Under the pieces are notes generated by a model that made no database searches, was not told the DNA's origin, and was given only the letters and a program-made list of their open reading frames with translations. Position numbers and translations under genes: made by a program. DNA of 64,000 nucleotides. Origin: Methylobacterium iners (GTDB lineage: Bacteria > Pseudomonadota > Alphaproteobacteria > Rhizobiales > Beijerinckiaceae). Shown here one piece after another: positions 57,028 to 64,000 of this stretch (positions within the stretch are counted from its first letter, which is position 1; the number at the start of each line of letters is the position of its first letter). Where the stretch lies: positions 62,001 to 126,000 of the forward strand of contig NZ_BPQP01000049.1 in assembly GCF_022179305.1 (NCBI RefSeq), in the 5' to 3' direction.

Positions 57028-57999
57028 TCACTCCGGCGGCGCGTCCGGGTTCGTGCCCTCCACCTGCGGCTTGCGCCGGGGCCGTGGCGGCGCGGCGGCG
57101 GCGCTCGGGGCGGCAGAACTCACACCGAGGCGGGCGGCGAGTGCCAGGGCCCGGGCCTCGCTGAAGCGGACATGGCAGAAGCCGTGGGCGCCTTCCCGGG
57201 CGTAGGTCCGGCAGACCTGCTCGCGCTCGGAGGAGAACGCAGCCTGCTCGGTGACGATCGGCCGGACATCCTGCGCGCGGGCCCGCTGGGTCATGACCTT
57301 GTAGTTCTCGCGCACCGCCTTGTCGGCGTTGCCCCGGGCGCTGTCGAACTCGGCCGAGCGCGGGATCAGGCTGGATGCCGCCGGTCCCCAGAGGCCGAAC
57401 GGCGTCGTGGAGCAATCCTGGGCGGAGAAGGTGCAGACCGGGCTGCCGCCCAGCGGCGTCACGAGCACGCTGCCCTCCAGCACTTCGAAGCGCAGCGGAC
57501 ATTCCGCGGCCGCGGCCTCGAGCCGGGCCACGCCGTCGGGCCGGCCGGCGGAGGCCAGGGTGATGGGCGCGCCGCCGTTCAGCGGCACCTTGCAGGTCTC
57601 CGTTGGCTGCGAGACCTTCGTGCCGGGCAAGGTGATCCGCAGGCTCGTGCCACCACCGGCCCGCTCCATCTTCAGGCTCCCGGTCAGGCCGTTGAGCATC
57701 AGCTCGTGGCCTATCACGTTGTCCTCGGCCGGCGCCTTGAGGACGACGGGCCTGAGCGGCGCCGGTCTCGGGGCTTCCGCCGCGGGGTCGCCGGGCTGGC
57801 CCGGTTCTCCGGGTGCCGTGGGCCCGGGCGAGCCCGGAGGTGGGGGCGCGCCGGGAATGGGGCGGGGCGGCACCGGCGGCTTCGAGGGCTTCAGCCCGAA
57901 CAATTCCTCGAAGAAGGATTGCGCCGCGGCGTCGGTCGCATGCGTAACCGAGCCCGTGACGGCGGCCGTCGAGAGGAGAAGAACGCGGAAGAGACGCAT
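57028..57999 (-). CDS. Secreted proline-rich protein of unknown function
   Basis: 323 residues from ATG 57999. The signal peptide is MRLFRVLLLSTAAVTGSVTHATDAAAQ. A strongly Pro/Gly-rich linker (PPVPPRPIPGAPPPPGSPGP) and a beta-rich central part follow. The C-terminal segment with FDSARGNADKAVRENYK and QVCRTYAREGAHGFCHVRFSEARALAL loosely recalls LprI/DUF1311 lysozyme-inhibitor-like proteins. That likeness is weak inference. Confidence 0.6.
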   Translation of the reverse strand: MRLFRVLLLSTAAVTGSVTHATDAAAQSFFEELFGLKPSKPPVPPRPIPGAPPPPGSPGPTAPGEPGQPGDPAAEAPRPAPLRPVVLKAPAEDNVIGHELMLNGLTGSLKMERAGGGTSLRITLPGTKVSQPTETCKVPLNGGAPITLASAGRPDGVARLEAAAAECPLRFEVLEGSVLVTPLGGSPVCTFSAQDCSTTPFGLWGPAASSLIPRSAEFDSARGNADKAVRENYKVMTQRARAQDVRPIVTEQAAFSSEREQVCRTYAREGAHGFCHVRFSEARALALAARLGVSSAAPSAAAAPPRPRRKPQVEGTNPDAPPE

Positions 58000-58176
58000 C
58001 GGGACTTTCGAGCCTGGGGCATCGGGGGCCCAAGACTGCAACATCCCTAACATGGCGTCGATGGGGCCGGCGTGGCACGTCCGCAACAATGGCGGGCGCG
58101 GCGACCGCGAACGTCCAGTCCTGGGAAGGGGATAAGCCGGATCGGCGGACAGGTGGGACTCGTCTTGGCCGCTCGT

Positions 58177-58205
58177 CTTGCGGCACTCCAACGACCTTCT
58201 TATAT
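58177..58205 (+). promoter_or_regulatory. RpoH (heat-shock) promoter of dnaK
   Basis: CTTG (58177-58180), an 18-base spacer and CTTATAT (58199-58205) match the alphaproteobacterial RpoH consensus CTTG-N17/18-CYTATNT at every fixed base. It lies about 155 bases upstream of the dnaK start. Confidence 0.75.
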
Positions 58206-58359
58206 GCGCCCCAGCACGGATTAAATCCCGGATTTGGCCGTCGCCGGCCCCTGATCCGGGCTCGCCCCGTTCTCACGATTTCACTGTTCCGTCGCCATGG
58301 GCTGAGCTGCTTCGGGGCTCGGCGGTCTGCTTGACCAGAAGACATAGAGGGATCCCACC

Positions 58360-60276
<1,917 letters not shown>

Positions 60277-60339
60277 ACCCAAGCCCTTCCCCCACGGACC
60301 TGGGGCTCACTCGGGGTCCGCGATCTTCGTGCTCGGATC

Positions 60340-60481
60340 GGGCAGGCTCGATCTGAGTGGGGGAGGGTGCCTGCGGAGCAGGCGGGAGAGGGGAACACCG
60401 CCCGATCCTGAGAAGGCCGTGCTCCCCCTCCCGACCCGCTGATGCGGGCCGCCCTCCCCCGTGAAGGGGGGAGGGTTTTTC
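60340..60481 (+). repeat. GC-rich dispersed repeat with terminator, between dnaK and dnaJ
   Basis: Nested palindromes fill the 237-base dnaK-dnaJ gap: CCTGCGGAGCAGG near 60370, CCCGCTGATGCGGG near 60434, and a strong hairpin CCCTCCCCC-GTGAA-GGGGGGAGGG (60452-60475) followed by TTTTT. The last is a canonical Rho-independent terminator. CCCTCCCC-type elements are common dispersed repeats in this kind of genome. Confidence 0.7.
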
Positions 60482-60513
60482 TGTGACGACGCGGATTTCC
60501 GACCGGGGGCAGG

Positions 60514-61671
60514 ATGTCGAAGCGGGACTATTACGAGATCCTCAGCGTCTCCAAGACTGCGACGGACGGCGAGCTGAAAAGCGCCTTCCGCAAGCTCGCC
60601 ATGGTCTATCACCCGGACCGCAATCCCGGCGACAAGGAAGCCGAGATCAAGTTCAAGGAGATCAACGAGGCCTATCAGTGCCTGTCCGATGGACAGAAGC
60701 GCGCGGCCTACGATCGCTTCGGCCACGCCGCCTTCGCCCAAGGCGGGCAGGGCGGCCCCGGATTCGGCAACGAGTTCGGCGACTTCATGTCGGACATCTT
60801 CGACAATTTCTTCGGCGACGGCCGCGCGGCCCAGGGCACTGGGCGGGGCCGCGGCGGGCAGCCGGGCCGCGAGCGCGGTGCGGATCTCCGCTACAACCTC
60901 GAGATCACGCTCGAGGAGGCCTTCACTGGCAAGGCCGAGACCATCAAGATCCCGACCTCCATCGCCTGCGACGCCTGCACCGGCACGGGTGCCAAGCCCG
61001 GCTCGAAGCCGCGGGCCTGCCAGACTTGCGGCGGCTACGGCCGGGTGCGGGCCGCGCAGGGCTTCTTCGCGATCGAGCGGACCTGCCCGACCTGCCACGG
61101 CCGCGGCGAGATCGTCGACGATCCCTGCACCGCCTGCAGCGGCGCCGGCCGCGTGACCCGCGAGCGCACGCTCTCGATCAACGTGCCGGCGGGCGTGGAC
61201 GACGGGTTGCGCATCCGGCTGGCCGGGGAGGGCGAGAGCGGCCTGCGAGGCGGCCCGTCGGGCGACCTCTACGTCTTCCTCTCGATCAAGCCGCACACCT
61301 TCTTCCAGCGCGACGGCGCCGACCTGTTCTGCCGCGTGCCGATCTCGATGGTGACGGCGGCGCTCTCGGGGGAGATCACGGTGCCGGTGATCGACGGCTC
61401 GCAGACGCAGGTCCGCATCCCGGCCGGCACCCAAACCGCCAAGCAGTTCCGCATCAAGGGCAAGGGCATGCCGGTCCTGCGGGCGCGGGAGGTCGGCGAC
61501 CTCTACATCCAGGTCTTCGTCGAGACGCCGCAGAACCTCACGAAGCGCCAGCGCGAGCTCCTGCAGGAATTCGACCAATCGGCCTCCGACGAGAACCATC
61601 CCGAGAGCGCGGGCTTCTTCTCGAAGGTCAAGGACATCCTCGGGGGCCTGAGCGGCGGCGCGAGAAGCTGA
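60514..61671 (+). CDS. dnaJ: Chaperone DnaJ (Hsp40)
   Basis: The 385-residue co-chaperone stimulating DnaK ATPase. The J domain has HPDRNPGD, followed by a Gly/Phe-rich region ([25 protein letters not shown]) and four zinc-binding CxxCxGxG repeats ([32 protein letters not shown]). A C-terminal substrate-binding domain follows. It starts 33 bases past the terminator hairpin, so it needs readthrough or its own promoter. Confidence 0.97.
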   Translation: MSKRDYYEILSVSKTATDGELKSAFRKLAMVYHPDRNPGDKEAEIKFKEINEAYQCLSDGQKRAAYDRFGHAAFAQGGQGGPGFGNEFGDFMSDIFDNFFGDGRAAQGTGRGRGGQPGRERGADLRYNLEITLEEAFTGKAETIKIPTSIACDACTGTGAKPGSKPRACQTCGGYGRVRAAQGFFAIERTCPTCHGRGEIVDDPCTACSGAGRVTRERTLSINVPAGVDDGLRIRLAGEGESGLRGGPSGDLYVFLSIKPHTFFQRDGADLFCRVPISMVTAALSGEITVPVIDGSQTQVRIPAGTQTAKQFRIKGKGMPVLRAREVGDLYIQVFVETPQNLTKRQRELLQEFDQSASDENHPESAGFFSKVKDILGGLSGGARS

Positions 61672-61808
61672 CCGCCGAGGCCGGATCAAATCCTCCCGGT
61701 CACGGTTATGGTTGTGGACGGCCGTCGATGCCCGGTCTCGTCCTTGCTAAGCCGGGACCTAAGCTTGACGGCGGGAAGCCTTTCGTCGTCTAGCCTGTCT
61801 CGTCATCC

Positions 61809-62465
61809 GTGATCCGAGGACGCCCGGTCTTGCCGTCGCTACGCCGTTCCAGCGCCAAATCCGTCGCCTTGTCCGGGAGCCTCCGGCACCGTCGCGATCC
61901 GCTGGAAGACGAGGCGCGGTTCCTGCGCTCCTGGTTCGAGCGTCCGCTGGTCACCGGGGCCGTCACCCCCTCCGGCAAGATGCTGGCCCGGACCATGGCC
62001 TCCTACGTCGACCCGCGGGTCGAGGGGCCGGTGGTGGAACTCGGGCCCGGCACCGGCCCGGTGACCGACGCGCTGATCCGCCGGGGCATCGAGCAGGAGC
62101 GGCTCGTCCTCGTCGAATACAACCCGGATTTCTGCGAGCTTCTGCAGCGGCGCTTCCCTCGCGCGACGATCGTTCAGGGCGACGCCTACAGCATCCGCGA
62201 GGCTGTTGGCGCGATCCTGCCTGGCAAGGCGGCGGCCACGATCTCGAGCCTTCCGCTCTTCACCAAGCCCCTGGAGCAGCGCCTCGACCTGCTCACCACC
62301 GCGCATGACCTGATGCATGCGAGCGCGCCCTTCATCCAGTTCACCTACGCGATGGTGCCGCCGATCCCGGCGCGCTGCGACACCGGCAGCTACACCGCGA
62401 GCCGCTCCAACAAGGTCTGGCTGAACCTGCCGCCGGCCCGGGTCTGGGTCTATCGTAGGCCCTGA
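61809..62465 (+). CDS. Phospholipid N-methyltransferase, Sinorhizobium-type PmtA
   Basis: 218 residues from GTG 61809. FLRSWFERPLVTGAVTPSGKMLARTMASYVDP, VVELGPGTGPVTDALIRRG (SAM motif I), LVLVEYNPDFCELLQRRFPRATIVQGDAYSIRE and ISSLPLFTKPLEQRL closely follow the rRNA-dimethylase-like PmtA enzymes of Sinorhizobium and Agrobacterium that convert phosphatidylethanolamine to phosphatidylcholine. It differs in type from the enzyme at 34,442. The exact reaction is inferred. Confidence 0.82.
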   Translation: MIRGRPVLPSLRRSSAKSVALSGSLRHRRDPLEDEARFLRSWFERPLVTGAVTPSGKMLARTMASYVDPRVEGPVVELGPGTGPVTDALIRRGIEQERLVLVEYNPDFCELLQRRFPRATIVQGDAYSIREAVGAILPGKAAATISSLPLFTKPLEQRLDLLTTAHDLMHASAPFIQFTYAMVPPIPARCDTGSYTASRSNKVWLNLPPARVWVYRRP

Positions 62466-62578
62466 GCCGCGGCACAACGCGAGCTGAACGAGGATCTCAG
62501 AGCCCGTTCAACCGCCGAGCTCCATCCTGCACATCCAGGCCGAGATCACCTCGGCCGATCGGAGGTCAGGAGATCGTC

Positions 62579-62854
62579 ATGTCGATCCAGAGCTTCAAAG
62601 CCACCACGCGCCGCCTGCTCGGTGCGGCGCTTCTCGCCGGTGGCGTCATCATGGGCGCGGGCGGCGCCGCACAGGCCGGCCCCTACGGCCACCACGACGG
62701 CTACGTCGGGGTCGGCGGCGGCCACGGCTGGGGCCATCACCGTCACCATCGCCACCACGGCTGGCATCACCGCCATCGCCACTGGGACCATGGCCACGGC
62801 TATGGCCGGCGGCATGGGCACCACCACCGCGGTCACCATCACCACGGCTGGTGA
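62579..62854 (+). CDS. Secreted His/Gly-rich protein
   Basis: 91 residues with AGGAG six bases upstream. A signal peptide (MSIQSFKATTRRLLGAALLAGGVIMGAGGAAQA) precedes a mature part that is mostly His, Gly and Arg (GHHRHHRHHGWHHRHRHWDHGHGYG). The histidine density suggests metal (Zn, Ni, Cu) binding in the periplasm. No family is recognised; low-complexity proteins of this style occur in related genomes. Confidence 0.6.
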   Translation: MSIQSFKATTRRLLGAALLAGGVIMGAGGAAQAGPYGHHDGYVGVGGGHGWGHHRHHRHHGWHHRHRHWDHGHGYGRRHGHHHRGHHHHGW

Positions 62855-63169
62855 GAGCGAGGCGGATCGCGTTCTCGCCCTCGATCGCCGGCGCCGCTCT
62901 CCTCCCCATTGTGGGGAGGAGTTGGAGGTGAGGGTGGTTCCGCTTGCCGCAAGTGTGGGTCGCCCAGCCACTCTCACCCCGGACCCTTCCGGCAAGGGCA
63001 GGGCGATCGCGAATGAGCTCGCTCTTCGGCCGGCAGCGGCCATTAACCCCCCGCTTGTCATTCCGGGGCGCCGCAGGCGAGCCCGGAATGACAAGCGGGG
63101 TACAAGGAGCCTGGCATAGGGCGGGCAATCTCATCTGCGATCGCCCCGCTGCTGGGGGCAGGGGGCGCG
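62855..63169. other. Intergenic region made of repeat sequence
   Basis: A 315-base stretch that contains hairpins but no gene. TCCTCCCCA-TTG-TGGGGAGGA (62900-62920) and the 19-base inverted repeat at 63050-63101 are the main structures. The region separates the His-rich protein from deoA. Confidence 0.6.
63050..63101. repeat. REP-like element with 19-base perfect inverted repeat
   Basis: CCCCGCTTGTCATTCCGGG (63050-63068) and its exact complement (63083-63101) flank 14 bases. It shares the GTCATTCCGGGGCGCCGCAG core with the element at 55407. Confidence 0.8.
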
Positions 63170-64000
63170 TCAGGACGAGATGTGTTCGAGGATCGGCGGG
63201 GAGGGTTCCACTGCGGCCTCCCCGACCCGATACGCCGCGCGCAGGGCCGTCGCCGCCTGCTCTGCCGCCGCCTCGTCCCGCGCATGAACGATCCCGAGCG
63301 GACGATCCGGCCCGACGGCGTCGCCCGGTCGGGCGAGCTGCGTGACCCCGACGGCCGGGTCGATCCCGTCCTGCGGGCGAGTGCGTCCGCCGCCGAGGCC
63401 GATCACCGCCAATCCCAGAACGCGGGTCGCCACGCTCTGGATGATGCCCGCGCTCCCGGGCGCGACCGGCCGCACGATCGGAGCGGCGGGCAGGTACCGA
63501 CCCGGATCAGCCAGGAGATCGACCGGACCGCCGAGCGCCGCCACCATCCGACCGAAGATCTCGGCCGCGCGGCCGGAGTCGAGCGCCGTCTCAAGCTGAG
63601 CCGTCGCCTCGCTGACGTCGACAGCGAGGCTCCCCAGCACCAGCATCTCGGCGGCGAGCGCGAGGGTGACCGTGTGGAAGGCGGGCTCGCGGCCGCGGCC
63701 CATCAGGTAGTCGACCGCATAGGCGACCTCGACCGCGTTGCCCGCGGCCGAGGCCAGCGGCGCGTCCATGTCGGTGATGAGCGCCACGGCAGGCAGGCCC
63801 GCGCCGCCGGCGACGGAGACGATGCTCTGCGCGAGCGCCCGCGCGGACTCGCGATCGGCCATGAAGGCGCCCGAACCGCTCTTGACGTCCATCACGAGCC
63901 CGTTGAGCCCGGCCGCGAGCTTCTTCGAGAGGATCGAGGCGGTGATCAGGTCGAGGGATTCCACCGTGCCGGTCACGTCGCGAATCGCGTAGAGGCGCCG
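63170..64000 (-). CDS. deoA: Thymidine phosphorylase, C-terminal part
   Basis: Cleaves thymidine to thymine and deoxyribose-1-phosphate in nucleoside salvage. 276 codons are visible; the N-terminus lies off the right edge. SKKLAAGLNGLVMDVKSGSGAFM, ALITDMDAPLASAAGNAVEV and the C-terminal domain with GLAVIGLGGGRTRPQDGIDPAVGVTQLARPGDAVG are diagnostic of the thymidine/pyrimidine-nucleoside phosphorylase family. Confidence 0.9.
   Translation of the reverse strand, partial: RRLYAIRDVTGTVESLDLITASILSKKLAAGLNGLVMDVKSGSGAFMADRESARALAQSIVSVAGGAGLPAVALITDMDAPLASAAGNAVEVAYAVDYLMGRGREPAFHTVTLALAAEMLVLGSLAVDVSEATAQLETALDSGRAAEIFGRMVAALGGPVDLLADPGRYLPAAPIVRPVAPGSAGIIQSVATRVLGLAVIGLGGGRTRPQDGIDPAVGVTQLARPGDAVGPDRPLGIVHARDEAAAEQAATALRAAYRVGEAAVEPSPPILEHISS

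Overview
The window reads as a chromosomal segment of a high-GC alphaproteobacterium of the Hyphomicrobiales (Rhizobiales), most like Methylobacterium or Methylorubrum. The evidence is strong GC bias, the SciP cell-cycle regulator with CtrA-type boxes, the fliF-fliG-fliH-fliN-flbD flagellar operon, a class I PHA synthase, two kinds of phospholipid N-methyltransferase, and the rpoZ / rsh / pyrE order. The genus is inferred from gene content and was not tested by alignment. About 64 genes are supported. I see no phage, insertion sequence or CRISPR array.

Layout. 0-10.4 kb: the 5' part of a HAMP-repeat sensor kinase (its C-terminus lies off the left edge), a soluble lytic transglycosylase, dapA, smpB, a peroxiredoxin, a NYN-domain protein, then pyrE, the RelA/SpoT enzyme and rpoZ on the minus strand. 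10.5-18.7 kb: an MFS transporter diverging from a fatty acid and cell-envelope block (fabD-fabG-acpP-fabF-mltG-yicC-gmk). 18.7-25.3 kb: small secreted or TPR proteins, an SDR plus a dihydrolipoamide dehydrogenase-like enzyme, a flippase-like membrane protein, a thioredoxin-like ferredoxin and a polysaccharide co-polymerase. 25.3-33.0 kb: a flagellar block on the minus strand (flbD, fliN, fliH, fliG, fliF, sciP, flgD, fliK) with recognisable CtrA and sigma-54 sites. 33.2-44.3 kb: mnmA, an N-methyltransferase, a TVP38 protein, an orphan histidine kinase, bioB, a FAH-family hydrolase, a FadL-type porin, phaC and a lipoprotein. 44.4-49.1 kb: alaC-type and branched-chain aminotransferases flank a zone of small proteins (DUF3140, DUF3072, Flp pilin, secreted proteins) around tRNA-Leu(UAA). 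49.2-64 kb: a MarR-response regulator-kinase operon, ispH, thrB, Prx5, yqgE, dnaK-dnaJ, a second N-methyltransferase and the C-terminal part of deoA.

How it fits together. The most coherent story is regulatory. sciP encodes the CtrA antagonist. CtrA-like boxes lie upstream of fliF, of sciP itself and, as an exact TTAA-N7-TTAA, of the FadL-type porin gene inside an AT-rich island. fliK has a near-consensus sigma-54 promoter, and FlbD, a sigma-54 activator, is encoded in the fliF operon. dnaK has a textbook alphaproteobacterial RpoH promoter. A 14/16 match to the ParB-binding site parS lies at 56,770, which would place the window in the origin-proximal part of the chromosome if it is functional.

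Most genes are conserved housekeeping genes. I did not find a clearly new multi-gene system. The leads most worth checking are the parS-like site, the CtrA box at the porin gene, the inverted repeat between the MFS gene and fabD, and an apparent one-base deletion at the start of the FAH-family gene.
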